Assembly: GCA_037447655.1 (NCBI GenBank)
Contig: JBBHKE010001759.1
Coordinates: 1-64,000, forward strand
Length of the DNA: 64,000 bases
Source of the DNA: Zygnema cylindricum
Lineage: Eukaryota; Streptophyta; Zygnematophyceae; Zygnematales; Zygnemataceae
Reading direction: 5' to 3'
Of this stretch, positions 9,731 through 20,862 are shown piece by piece. Position numbers and translations under genes: made by a program. How positions within the stretch are numbered: position 1 is the first letter of the stretch; every line of letters starts with the position of its first letter. The notes under the pieces were generated by a model. The model was not told the DNA's origin. It did not search any database and worked only from the letters and a program-made list of their open reading frames with translations.

Positions 9731-9788
9731 CACGCGCACGTCGGATAAATATCGTGCACAAGTGCTACCGATACCCTGCGGCATGACA
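9731..9788 (-). repeat. Fragment of the G-family LTR end at a copia junction
   Basis: CACGCGCACGTCGGATAAAT, then ATCGTGCACAAGTGCTACCG and ATACCCTGCGGCATGACA, match the terminus of the methyltransferase-gypsy LTR at 58665-58756 and 40060-40153, with an internal deletion. It lies exactly between the two J integrase copies. It is probably the remnant of a G insertion reduced by recombination. Confidence 0.6.
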
Positions 9789-11198
9789 TACTTCACGGCA
9801 GATAAGGGTAGCCAAATGTTTAGGCTTAACCTGAGTAATGAAAAGAAGAATGCTTATTATGTTGGTGTTTCAAAATTGATGATTTGGCATAAGTGGTTGG
9901 GGCATGTGCATTTTGATAGGTTGAGGAAAAAAAAGAAGCTTGGTGTAGTAGAAGGCATTCAATTTGGTGATAATGAAATGGTGGATGATTATAGTGTATG
10001 TGCTCAAGGAAAAGCTCACAAACTTCCTTTTCCCAAAGCCGCTGCATATAGGGGAGGAAAGGTGCTAGATCTAGTCCACACAGATATTTGGGTACCTGCA
10101 AGAGTACCTTCGATTGGAGGGAAGAGGTTTATGTTAACTATAACCGATGATTGGTCTAGGTACTCCAGAGTCTACTTCCTAAAAACAAAGTCTGAATCAC
10201 CAACTTACCTCAAAGAATATAAAGCCTGGAGTGAGAAGTTGCATGGAACCCCAATTAAGAGAATAAGAAGTGATAATGACGGAGAATATACCTCTAACCA
10301 GTTTGAGGAATACCTGAGAGATGAGGGAGTTCAACACCAAAAAACTGTATAATATAACTCGAAACAAAATGGGGTAGCTGAAAGATTGAATCGAACACTA
10401 GGAGATAGTGTATGTAGTATGTTGACTAACAAGAAAATAGAAAAGAGATTTTGGGCAGAAGCCATGAACTGTGCCAACTACATTAAAAGTAGAGTCCTTA
10501 CCTCAGCCGTAAAAGGAATGACACCTTATGAGAGATGGGTTGGAAGGAAACCAGATATCTCACACCTTAAAGTATTCGGTAGCCAAGTTTACAGTCTTGA
10601 TACGGATAAGAAAAACTGGAAACTAGATGTTAAGGGCAAACCTAGATACTTTGTAGCATATGATGAGGATGTCAAGGGATATAGAATCTATGATTTAGCA
10701 AAGCAAGATATTATTCTGGTCAAACACCTAGTTTTCATTGATGAAGGAAAGTCATTTGAACCATTCAAATAAACCAAAAAGATAAAAATATGCTTTGAGT
10801 CTGGAAGCGAGAAGAGTCAAGTCTTTCTCGAAAAGGACATGAGTGATACAATGATTGCAGATTCAGGGGAGATCAAAGATACAGGAGATCTACCGTCCAC
10901 CTCACATATTCCTATGGACTTTGAGGAGACAAAAGAGATGGAACTGGAATTGGATTCCATGAATAGGGGAGCCGATGAGATAGTAAGGAGAAACCCGATA
11001 CTTCCTTCCATTCCAGCTTTAGAGTTCGAGGGAGGAAGAAGGAGCAGCAAAAGGATACAAGAGAGACATGCTGCTCATAAGGTTACTAAGCTATCTCATC
11101 CAGAGGAGCCTCAGTCATACTTGGGGGCAGTGAAAAACCTAGAAAAAGACAATATTTTCATGAGAGACAGGTCACTTTCTCATGTAATCAGAACTTAG
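9788..11198 (+). pseudogene. Copia J integrase, second copy, and linker
   Basis: This repeats the region beginning near 8850 and continues further. It shows WHKWLGHVHFDRL, VHTDIW (first Asp), RIRSDNDGEYTSN (second Asp), KQNGVAERLNRTLGDS (Glu), MTPYERWVGRKPDISHLKVF and FEPFK, then a linker (10839-11198) with SSKRIQERHAAHKVTKLSH. One stop at about 10350 breaks it. It is better preserved than the first copy, keeping all three DDE acids. Homology ends near 11190, where RT should begin, so the element is truncated. Confidence 0.8.
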
Positions 11199-12063
11199 TC
11201 TTGTTACTTAATTTTTTGCGAAGATTTTTCTTACTAGTTTAGCGTTTTGATGTTACACAATGAAATCGTTACTTCAAATTGTGACGTATGTTGATATGGA
11301 TGTAGTTTGTGACGGTTGTAGCCAACTACAATACTTGCGACAATCGATGACTTTATAGTGGTTTCTTATAACATTGCAGTTGTTTAAGGTTTGTGACAAT
11401 TTGACGTCACGCTCACTTACAATAGTGTCGACGTCACTAATTCCAAAACTTTAGGCCATGGTTTCCCAATTTGGTCTATTCATCCTTTCTCACTCTATTT
11501 GCCATCAAAATACACCTAAAGATAATCAAAAGTAATGTTTTTCAGTGACCTTTTATTTGATACCATTCGTGACATTTTTCATTGCAATGATTGTGAGATG
11601 GACGCGGTAATGGGAGAGGTAAAGAAAAAGAGGCGCCTTCACATGCTTCTTTTTTGAGGAAATGAGGTCCGCTGGTTGAGACCTTTCCATGGCCCTTGTA
11701 AAGAAAAAGTGCACGGAAAAAAGTACGCACAAGCCGTACCCATGCTGTGGATTTTTTTTGTTCGTGCTCCACGTAGAAAAGTTGTCAAAAACCTTTGATG
11801 AGTGCGACAACGTTTGCCTATTCGTTGACATCATAAAACTTTAGTTAAAATCAACCCGCAAGGTGTTTTCGATAGGAGTTTCACACGAAAGTTGGTCAAA
11901 ACACACTAGACGACAAAATGCATTACATCTAAAGTTTCAAATTGGAGCAAATTGCATTATGGTAATTTCATTTTTTTGTATGGCTACGATTTTTTTTTTG
12001 TTAAAGCTAAGTTTTGGAGGCAACCGACAAAAAAAAAAACCTTTACTTTATCACATGGGAAAG
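11199..12063. other. Unassigned DNA between copia J and LTR4
   Basis: No domain or LTR is recognised. GTGAC/GACGTCAC words recur (11282-11440), and poly-T/poly-A runs occur at 11990-12045. Minus-strand frames around 11553-11834 have no recognisable motif. This may be target DNA or an unknown non-autonomous element. Confidence 0.35.
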
Positions 12064-13087
12064 TGCAATCGTGAGATCTCCATATGTCCTCCAAAATGGA
12101 CAACTCACACGAAGCCCCTAAGATAACCTTGTCGCCTTTGTGTATCGACAAGAATAATTGCCACCGTGGAAAGCAAAAACTTTTACCACCTTCACTTCTG
12201 TTAAGACAAGACTCCCCTGAGTCGATAGCAGAAAGAATCTCTAAATTTGCTCCTTTGAGCAGTAAGTTATGAATGGTGAAAAATGACATTTTGTACAAGA
12301 GCTCTCTCAGAGAGAGACGACTACCGACTAATTTTTCAAAGTCTTAACTCCCTCTCTAAACCCTCTACTAGTAACGTACGACACCAATTACAGTACTGTA
12401 TCGTACAAAAAGGTACAGGTGTTTGTGTACTTTTTGTACAGCCATTGTACGGCATGGCCATTTCGCATCCGTATGTCATATCTTAATACGTCTTCATATT
12501 CTCCGGAGATGCCGCGATCGAATAGAATAATGCCACGTGTTATCTGATGTGTTATTGACCATAAACCGCAGAAGTGTCCATTCCACGATCTCGGCGCTTA
12601 CCAGGGCCGTTCTATTTGATCAGATTTTAATAAATGCCGATAAAAATAAATGTTCGCAACATTTATTTCTTGCGGTATTTTAGTATACACCAGGTTCTAT
12701 GTTCTCCCGTTCATTTCAATAATCAAATGAAATGTGTTACGTGTAAATGTTTAAAGAAATGTTGTACCCTGTATCTTTCAGTATAGGTCCTAGTCTATAG
12801 GTTGAAGCTATCAGTTACTGGCTACTTTCACACGGAGTAGGTACCAAGATTTATTCCTTATTCTGACAACCAACATTTTGGTACGGATGTGCTAAACTCT
12901 CTCAATCACTTAGAGAAATAAGCTTAGGCAGCCATGGCTTCCACTTCCTCTCTACTCTTCAGTGACGGCGGCAAGTGAAAGGACGGGATAGGGGAGTTGG
13001 AGACAGGCTGGCTCAACTTTCTTTTTATCAGTTATGTTTACATTTTTTGACCTTAAAAACACCTAAAGAAAACCATTAATTTCTACA
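12064..13087 (-). repeat. LTR4, 3' LTR of copia E
   Basis: Reading the minus strand it runs from TGTAGAAATTAATGG (13087) to CATATGGAGATCTCACGATTGCA-like sequence ending at 12064, 1024 bp. It is closest to LTR1a. A purine tract (plus strand CTCCCTTTATTTTCTAG, 13088-13104) separates it from the RNase H end. The GTAC cluster is at 12376-12450 (seven copies), a CCAAT box at 12384-12388, and the CCATGGCTGCC block near 12935. Confidence 0.75.
12376..12450 (-). promoter_or_regulatory. GTAC cluster in LTR4
   Basis: Seven GTAC tetramers lie in 75 bp, including ATCGTACAAAAAGGTACAG, with a CCAAT box inside the cluster. The spacing mirrors LTR1a. Confidence 0.4.
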
Positions 13088-13104
13088 CTCCCTTTATTTT
13101 CTAG

Positions 13105-14737
13105 TCACCTTTAAACTTAAGACCACACTTCTCCTTGCAAAACATTAACTTAGGAGAAGGTACAGGTTTGGTCATCATATGTGCTACCATCTCACTATCT
13201 GGTCTATACTCTAGGCTGGTTATTTTATTTTCTACCTTTTCTCTAACAAAGCTAAGTCAAATATCCATATATTTAGCTTTGAAGTGGTGTTTAGGATTGT
13301 CAACAATGGTAATGTATGTCTGGTTATCACAAAAAAAAAATTGCACACCATTTTTAAGATGACCAAGTTCACCAAGTAATGACTTAACCCAGATCAATTC
13401 TTTTACAGCAGAGCAAAAGGCTACATACTCAGCCTCCATAGTGGACTGAGCAATAACCTTTTGTTGTTTTTGCTCCAGCAGCAAGCCATATCACCCACAT
13501 ACAAAACATATCCAGATGTACATCTTCTCATTGAAGTATCTCCATAACTAGCATCACTCCAAGCGGTGATGTCAATGTTGCCCCCAACTAAATGCAATCA
13601 TAGATCCCTAGTTCCTATAAGATATCTAAAGACTATTTTAACTGCCTTCCAATATTTCTTAGTGGGAGCATTGAGGCTCCTACTCGATACTCTTACAGCT
13701 GCGGCTATATTTGGCCGAGTACAATTAATAAAATATATTAGGCTACCCACTACTTGTCTATAAGGAATTGTCGGCATAAATCTTATCTATTTAAGGCCAA
13801 ACTCATCATCCAAGATTATAACTCCCTCTAACACACTCCTCTTACTTCTCTTATTTCGTTCGATTGGAGTAGTACAACTATTAGCCTTGTCCATTTGGAA
13901 TTTTTCTAACATGTTTCCAATGGCCTCATTCTGAGTTAATTTAATCATCTTTCTATATCTGTCTCTCTCTAACTGAAATTCAAAAATATACCTTCCCTCT
14001 CCCATATCTTTCATCTCAAATCTACCTTTTAGATCATTTTTCAACTTATTAATTTTATCCATGTATTTACTTAAAACAAACAAATCATCAACATATATTA
14101 CAATGAAGATTACTCCCACCTTGTCTTCAAACAAATAAATTGACTGCTCTGAGCTAATCCAAATATATCCCAAATCTGTAAGAAACTCATCGAGCTTCTT
14201 ATTCCATTCTCGAGGCGGCTGTTTCAGCCCATACAAATATCTGATCAATCGGCATACCTTGGTCTCCTCCCCTTGCTCCAAAAATCATTCGGGTTGTCGC
14301 ATATAAATTTGCTCTTCAAACTTTCCATGTAGGAGGGTCGTCTTGATGTCTATTTGATATACTTTTATGTCTTCTGCTGTCGCCAGACTGAGAAGTATCC
14401 GGACGGAGAGAAACGTGACGACCGTGGCAAATGTCTCCTCGTAGTCAATTCCCTCTTTCTAGGTAAATCTATTCGCCATTTATCGATCCTTCTAGCCCTT
14501 AATGGTGTTATCCGGGTTGAGTTTCGGTTTAAATACCCAGTTAAACCCAATTGGCTTTTTGTTAGGACGACTATCCACCAACTCCCATGTATCGGCTGCG
14601 ATAATTGAGGCCATCTCCTCATTAATGGTTGACTTCCACTGATTTCTCTCAAGACGGTTCATTGCCTCATTATAAGTTTGAGGTTCATCAGTGTGAGACA
14701 GTTTGGTTACCTTCTTGTTAACTTGTCTCTCTTGCAG
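13105..14737 (-). pseudogene. Copia E reverse transcriptase and RNase H, 5'-truncated
   Basis: Minus strand, from 14737 to 13105. The linker with QERQVNKKVTKLSHTDEPQT is followed by the RT N-terminus (frameshifted, 14300-14650), then an open stretch 14281-13787 with YLYGLKQPPREWNKKLDEF, the intact catalytic IVIYVDDLFVLSK block, and LTQNEAIGNMLEKFQMDK. The RNase H part (13484-13257) has STMEAEYVAFCSAVKELIW and an altered FFCDNQTYITI. The 5' part (gag, protease, integrase) is absent. Copia F abuts at 14743 and probably inserted here. Confidence 0.8.
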
Positions 14738-14742
14738 TATTT

Positions 14743-15582
14743 TGTTGTTTTTAGAAAGCTTTAGTCCTCTCTATGCCACAGCTGTGAGGGAGAGAGAGCT
14801 ATTCAGGACTTAAGCTATTTTTGGTTGAGTTCGGTTCAGTGGTTACCAAAATTAGTGTGACAGTGAAGTTGGGAGTTCACGGTTCATTCACACTTGGGAC
14901 ACGCGACGTCACTTGAGAGAAATGCGTGAGTATGTCCTCCGTGGACGTACGGAAATTTGGCAGGACCACGGGACTTCGTGAAGTCAATTCTATGGTGCCA
15001 AATCCTCTAGTCAGACGGTTGACAGCCGCCGCCAACAAATACTTACGAGGCGTGACTAGATCACTATCACTTTACGTTGTCTGAACTTCGGTGTAAATAT
15101 TTGGTAGAATAGAATTTTGTTTGTAGCGAATTAGTTGTTTAGTGTTGAGAATGTGGTTTATGACATACCTTCAGTACACAGGTGTACTCATACTACTTGT
15201 TGTGTTAGAATGTTATATGTACGGCTGGAATGCCTCCGTACAGCTTAGTGTAGTTTCGGTGTATAGAAGTAGGACTTAGTGAATTTGATTCATTAGGAAC
15301 AAATGATATGAAAACAGTACACTTAGTTTAATGTAATTTCATTTCTACATATCTCACAGATTTGCAAGCTGAATTCATTGGAGTTTTGTGTGTTTGTTCT
15401 TTTGTATGTTATCTACACTGTGGTAAATATTCAGATTCATTGAATCATTTTTCCGAAAGTTATAGTCTTTCAAAAAGGTTGTTCTGCCATCGGTATTTGT
15501 GGAAGCTCCTCTTTTGTTTTGTTCTACGATGACTACTGCTGCATCTTCTTCATCTTCAGTGCCAGCAGTTGTCTCAGAACAA
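14743..15582 (+). repeat. 5' LTR of copia F
   Basis: It starts TGTTGTTTTTAGAAAGC and ends near CTCAGAAC at about 15582; the inverted copy at 20026-20862 shows the intact end AAAACAACA, a perfect inverted match to the start TGTTGTTTT. Length is about 840 bp. An ATG at 15529, inside the LTR, begins the Gag frame, as in copia B and D. The following bases TTTCACGGGCCC align with the half-tRNA primer site of copia D but are degraded. Confidence 0.78.
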
Positions 15583-16280
15583 ATATTTCACGGGCCCGCT
15601 TTCACGAATTCCGGTCTTTGATGGACGCGAATATCTGTATTGGGCAAATTTGGTTAAGTCTTACTTTAAGCAAGTGAAACTTATTGATGTGTTAAATGTA
15701 TCGCTGGCAGAATCTGATGCCAACTTTGATCAAAAAAATGACTATGCTTTGCATTTAGTAAAGCTTATGATATCAAAAGAATTGCATATGACATATATTT
15801 ATGTTACAAAGGCATCAGAATTGTGGGATGCATTGAAATCTTCTTATGTTAAAGCTTGTGACCAGCATGAGATTATAACTGCTGGTCAGATCTATGAGTA
15901 TAAGTACACAGGTGGTTGCATGGTGGAATACACTAATCGGTTTTGAATGTTATTGTCGGAAAATGCATGTTCTTCAGTGACTTTCTCCCCTTATCATCAG
16001 GCCATGATTCTCCTAAAGGGGCTTCTTAATGAATATAAAGGAGCCTCAGATGAAATGAAAAAATTGTCTAAACCTCTTTAGAATTTGCAAACAGTTATAG
16101 AGTTTATCTTGGAAGAAGGGGCTACTCAGACAATTTTATGATTTGGAAAACCAGCTGTAGCATTTACGGCTCAGTTTCAGAGGGAAAGTAGATATAAGGG
16201 AATCAGTTTAATCCTCAGTTTGAGAAATGTGTTTATTGCTATATTGATGGTCACTCCTTCAGAGCTTGTCCTTTGTATAT
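15529..16280 (+). pseudogene. Copia F gag
   Basis: The LTR-borne ATG frame (TTAASSSSSVPAVVSEQ) shifts near 15570-15600 into the frame with FTGPLSRIPVFDGREYLYW, WDALKSSYVKACDQ and YKYTGGCMVEYTNRF (to TGA at 15944-15946). A later part is in pieces with stops at 16079 and beyond. The zinc knuckle CVYCYIDGHSFRAC (CCHC spacing) is seen near 16230-16271. Gag is the structural protein. At least one frameshift and several stops inactivate it. Confidence 0.75.
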
Positions 16281-16499
16281 ATAAGCGCTTGAAACAAGTA
16301 CCTTTCGGAAAGGATGGAGACAGCGCGGACCTCCCATTTCCCAAAAACCTCCGAATAAAACTGTTGCATTTTCAGCAGAGGATACGGAATTGAAGAAGAA
16401 AACGACCGAGGAAACGACACCTGATGTGCTCAGTTTTCCAAAAACTGATGACAAAGAGTTCTTCGCTCTTGCCAAACTCGACATGATGGATTGAGAAAA

Positions 16500-17753
16500 G
16501 AACCTCGGATGGATAATGGATTCCGCCAGCTCTTCACACATGTGCTGGAACAAGTCTTGGTATAAGGAGATGTCTTCTATTCCTTTACGTCAGATCTTTT
16601 ATGCTTGTGGCTACGCCATTGAATCAAATGCCAAAGGAAACAAAGATCTGGATTGTGTGATAGATGGAAAGGTTGTTAAGAGAACTTTGTATGATGTCTT
16701 ATATGTTCCAAAGTTCAAGAAAAATATGTTTTCTACTTCTGTAGCTGAAAGCAAAGGCTTTGAGGTTCTCCAGAAAAATGGCAAGAAAATAGTGAGCAAG
16801 AATGGAAGAGTAGCTCTAGTAGGAACTAGAGGCCCAAACTTTTTGTACCGCATGGACCTGGCTAATAAAATTGATTTTGCGTACTCCAGTGTCCTATGTG
16901 ATAATGTTTTGTGGCATAAAAGACTTGGTCATGTGCATCATGAGAGACTTACTAAGATGATAAAGCATGACATGATAGAGGGATTCAAGCTTGGTCAACA
17001 AGAGTCTCATGTGTGTGATGGTTGTGCTCTCGGAAAGCTTCACAAGCTTCCCATATCACAAGTTTCTTATCACCGAGCCACAGATGTTCTTGGTATTATT
17101 CACTCTGATGTTTCAGCCCTTCTTAAGTTCCCTCTTTGGGTGGCAGCAGCTTCTTTGTCACCTTTACAGACGATTACTCCCGGTATAGTCGCATATATTT
17201 CATGAAGGAGAAGAGAGAAGTCTTCACTCACTTTAAGCACTACAAAATGTGGGCGGAGAAACTTCACAACAAATCTATTCTTGTTTTGCGGACGGATAAT
17301 GGTGGTGAGTATATATCTCATGCCTTTGCTGATTTTTTGAAAGAAAATGGCATCTCTCGTGAATTTACTGCTCCGTACACACCGGAACAAAATGGTGTTG
17401 CCGAGAGACTAAATCTGACTTTGATTGAATGTGCTCGGTCTATAATGGCTGATAAAGTTGTGGATCCAAAGTTTTGGGGGGAAGCTTTTCATTGTGCTTC
17501 CTACATCAGAAATAGATTGGAAACCCGGGCTGTTAGGGGTAAGACACCTTATGAAGTTTGGACAGGCAAAAAGCCAAATGTTAGTCATTTTAGAGTTTTT
17601 GGTAACAAATGTTTTATCATGGATAATCTTCCTAATTGGAAGCTTAGTCCAAAATCTATACCCGGTGTCTTTTTAGGCTATGATGATGAATCAGCAGGGT
17701 ATACAGTGTATAATCCTCAGAGAGGATGCCTTCAAACAGCCAGGATTATTTAG
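16500..17753 (+). pseudogene. Copia F protease and integrase
   Basis: Protease: WIMDSASSSHMC at about 16507-16545; the Gly after Asp-Ser is Ala. The linker has SVAESKGFEVLQKNGKK. Integrase: zinc-binding LWHKRLGHVHHERL and CDGCALGKLHKLP (16910-17052), first Asp in IIHSDVSAL, a frameshift near 17120, then VTFTDDYSRYSRIYF, LRTDNGGEYISHAF (second Asp) and PEQNGVAERLNLT (Glu), then KTPYEVWTGKKPNVSHFRVF. The catalytic DDE triad is thus present in sequence though split over two frames. It ends at TAG 17751-17753. Confidence 0.82.
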
Positions 17754-17789
17754 ATTAAAGAAGAAAGTCAATCTGTTGACGTTTTAAGC

Positions 17790-19650
17790 ATGGATGCAGC
17801 TGAAATGAATGAGAAAATACAAGAGTATATCATTCATGAGCAAGTACCTTTTACTCCATCCTCTCGTACCTCTTCTACCTCTCTCCCAAATGCCTCTAGG
17901 CCGCCTAATACTCCTTCTGAAGCTGCTCCTTCTGTCGATGCTCCTCCCAATACACGCCTGTGCGGCAATCTAGAGAACCAACAGTTCCCGCGTCAGATTT
18001 TATGGGGGGAAGAAGACAAAGCAGCCGCCTTCAAGGCGACCGAGTTGAGAGTGCTTTTTGTGCAAGCACAGGGGAGCTGCTTACTATTCATGAAGCTTTT
18101 TCCGTTCCTGAAAAGGATCATTACATCTCGGCTGCAAATGAAGAGATAAAGTCAATTATGGAAGCCGAAACTTGGGATTTTGTGGAGCTCCCACCGAACC
18201 AGAAAGCTATCGGTTGTAAGTGGGTCTTCAAATTAAAATTGAATCCTGATAAAACAATTGAGAGATATAAAGCTAGGCTGGTTGCTAAGGGATTTAGCTA
18301 AAAGGAGGGAATTGACTATGAAGAGACCTTCTCTCCTGTGGTTCGCTCTCCTACTGTTAGAGTTTTGCTATCTCTTGTTGCAATGGAGGATATGGAATAA
18401 CATCACATGGATGTTAAGACAGCTTTCTTGCATGGTGATTTGGAGGAAGTAATTTATATGAAACAGCCATAGATGTATGCAGAAAAAGGGAAAGAAAATC
18501 TGGTCTGTAAACTGTTGAAGTCCTTGTATGGTCTAAAACAGGCTCCGAGGCAATGGAACCTGAAATTAGATGAATTTTTAACCAATCTTGGCTTTACCAA
18601 GATCAGTTTTGATCACTCAGTCTATGTAATGCAAGGTGATGATGGAGTGATTTATGTGGCAGTTTATGTAGATGATTTGCTACTGATTAGTAAATCCATC
18701 AATGAGATTAAAAAAATAAAATCAGCTCTGAATTCCCGGTTTGAAATGAAAGACTTGGGTGAGGCTAAGTATATTCTAGGAATTCAAGTAGAAAGAGACA
18801 AGAAACAAAAAAATATTTATTTAACTCAAAAGGAAGCAATCAAGAACATGTTAGAAAAGTTTGGCTTGTCACAAGCATAGGGGAGTGCCACTCCTATGGA
18901 ATTCAGGAAAAAATTGGAGGGCACGGAAACGGATGTTGGTGTTTTGGTTGATGATTTCTTATATTCAGCGGAGGCAGATTCTATGTCCTCTATTCCTTAC
19001 AGGGAGATTGTCGGAAGCCTCATTTATTTCATGAACTGTACTTGTCCCGACATCGCAGCAGTGGTTAGAGCCTTGAGCCGAAGCCTGCAAAATCCAAGGA
19101 AGTCGGACTATGAGGCAGCAAAGAGAGTTCTTCGTTATCTTGCAGGAACTCGAAATCTTAGACTCTCTTCGGTGGAGGGGAAGTCAAAATTCATACATAG
19201 AGCAATGCGAGCTACGGAGATATGCCAAGCCGACGCTCCACCATTGGATACATTTTGAAGATCGGAAGTGGAACTTGCTGCTGGAGCAGCAAACTTCAAA
19301 AGGTAACAGCATAGTCTACCATAGAGGCTGAGTACATGGCTGCCAGCTCAGCAGTTAAGGAGTTACTTTGGGTAAAGTCTCTTCTCCAATAGCTTCTCTT
19401 TATGCAATCTGAACCATAGATAGTGTGGTGTGACAATCAGGCAGCAATTGCTATTGCATCTAATCCCAATCACCACTTTAAGAGTAAGCACATTGATATC
19501 AAGCTACATTTTGTAAGAGTAAAGGTGATGGGAAAAGTCCTTAAGTTGAGTTATTTACCGGATGAGCAAATGGTGGCTAATATGATGACAAAACCCTTAC
19601 CTGCTCCCAAATTGAAGTTTTGTAGAGAGGTATGTGGACTGAGTGACTAG
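17790..19650 (+). pseudogene. Copia F linker, reverse transcriptase and RNase H
   Basis: A proline- and serine-rich linker (17790-18000) leads to RT: IMEAETWDFVELPPNQKAI, KARLVAKGFS (stop at 18299), MDVKTAFLHGDLEE, SLYGLKQAPRQWNLKLDEFL and the intact catalytic VYVDDLLLISKS block near 18664-18700. RNase H follows in pieces: VGSLIYFMNCTCPDIAAVV, STIEAEYMAASSAVKELLW (out of frame) and CDNQAAIAIASNPNHHFKSK (19423-19650), ending MTKPLPAPK and TAG. The element is inactive but its RT core is intact. A purine tract (AGCTTTAGGGGAG) precedes the LTR. Confidence 0.82.
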
Positions 19651-19673
19651 CACAGTCCAAAGCTTTAGGGGAG

Positions 19674-20007
19674 TGTTGTTTTTAGAAAGCTTTAGTCCTC
19701 TCTATGCCTCAGCTATGAGGGAGAGAGAGCTATTCAAGACAAGCTATTTTTGGTTGAGTTCGGTTCAGTGGTTTCCAAAATTAGTGTGACAGTGAAGTTG
19801 GGAGTTCACGGTTCATTCACACTTGGGACACACGTCGTCACTTGAGAGAAATGCGTGAGTATGTCCTCCGTGGACGTACGGAAATTCGGCAAGACCACGG
19901 GACTTCGTGAAGTCAATTCTACGGTGCCAAATCCTCTAGTCAGACGGCTGACAGCCGCCGCCAACAAATACTTACGAGGCGTGACTAGATCACTATCACT
20001 TTACGTT
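19674..20007 (+). repeat. Partial 3' LTR of copia F
   Basis: It matches the first 334 bp of the 5' LTR, from TGTTGTTTTTAG to CACTATCACTTTACGTT, then switches abruptly to an inverted primer-site and LTR sequence. It is about 95% identical by eye to the matching part of the inverted LTR. Confidence 0.85.
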
Positions 20008-20025
20008 ATATGGGTTTTGATACCA
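20004..20025 (-). other. Primer-site-like sequence next to the inverted LTR
   Basis: Read on the minus strand it is TGGTATCAAAACCCATATAA, directly after an LTR ending ACAACA. TGGTATC matches the 3' end of initiator tRNA-Met, the usual plant copia primer. It differs from the half-tRNA-like site after the 5' LTR of F. Confidence 0.5.
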
Positions 20026-20862
20026 TGTTGTTTTGAGACAACTGCTGGCACTGAAGATGAAGAAGATGCAGCAGTAGTCATCGTAGAACAAAACAAAAGA
20101 GGAGCTTCCACAAATACCGATGGCAAAACAACCTTTTTGAAAGACTATAACTTTCGGAAAAATGATTCAATGAATCTGAATATTTACCACAGTGTAGATA
20201 ACATACAAAAGAACAAACACACAAAACTCCAATGAATTCAGCTTGCAAATCTGTGAGATATGTAGAAATGAAATTACATTAAACTAAGTGTACTGTTTTC
20301 ATATCATTTGTTCCTAATGAATCAAATTCACTAAGTCCTACTTCTATACACCGAAACTACACTAAGCTGTACGGAGGCATTCCAGCCGTACATATAACAT
20401 TCTAACACAACAAGTAGTATGAGTACACCTGTGTACTGAAGGTATGTCATAAACCACATTCTCAACACTAAACAACTAATTCACTACAAACAAAATTCTA
20501 TTCTACCAAATATTTACACCGAAGTTCAGACAACGTAAAGTGATAGTGATCTAGTCACGCCTCGTAAGTATTTGTTGGCGGCGGCTGTCAACCGTCCGAC
20601 TAGAGGATTTGGCACCGTAGAACTGACTTCACGAAGTCCCGTGGTCCTGCCGAATTTCCGTACGTCCACGGATACTCACGCATTTCTCTCAAGTGACAAC
20701 GCGTGTCCCAAGTGTGAATGAACCGTGAACTCCCAACTTCACTGTCACACTAATTTTGGTAACCACTGAACGAAACTCAACCAAAAATAGCTTAAGTCCG
20801 AAATAGCTCTCTCTCCCTCATAGCTAAGGCATAAAGAGGACTAAAGCTTTCTAAAAACAACA
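20026..20862 (-). repeat. Inverted complete LTR of the copia F family
   Basis: 837 bp, reading TGTTGTTTTTAGAAAGC from 20862 leftward to GTTGTCTCAAAACAACA at 20026. It is the reverse complement of the F 5' LTR and carries the intact LTR termini. Together with 19674-20007 it forms inverted arms separated by about 520 bp. It could be the 5' LTR of a second, oppositely oriented element otherwise lost. Confidence 0.82.

Larger units (their letters stand above)
14743..20007 (+). mobile_element. Copia F element with partial 3' LTR
   Basis: The order is 5' LTR, gag, protease, integrase, RT, RNase H, purine tract and the first 334 bp of the 3' LTR, all on the plus strand, as in Ty1/copia. Flanks are copia E on the left and an inverted LTR of the same family on the right, with no clear target duplication (TATTT versus GTATG). 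Coding regions have frameshifts and stops but keep most domain motifs. Confidence 0.8.

Noticed and set aside
19855-20235. 126-codon plus-strand frame across the F 3' LTR
   Set aside because: It runs across the junction of a partial LTR and an inverted LTR, so it is a chance product of the rearrangement.
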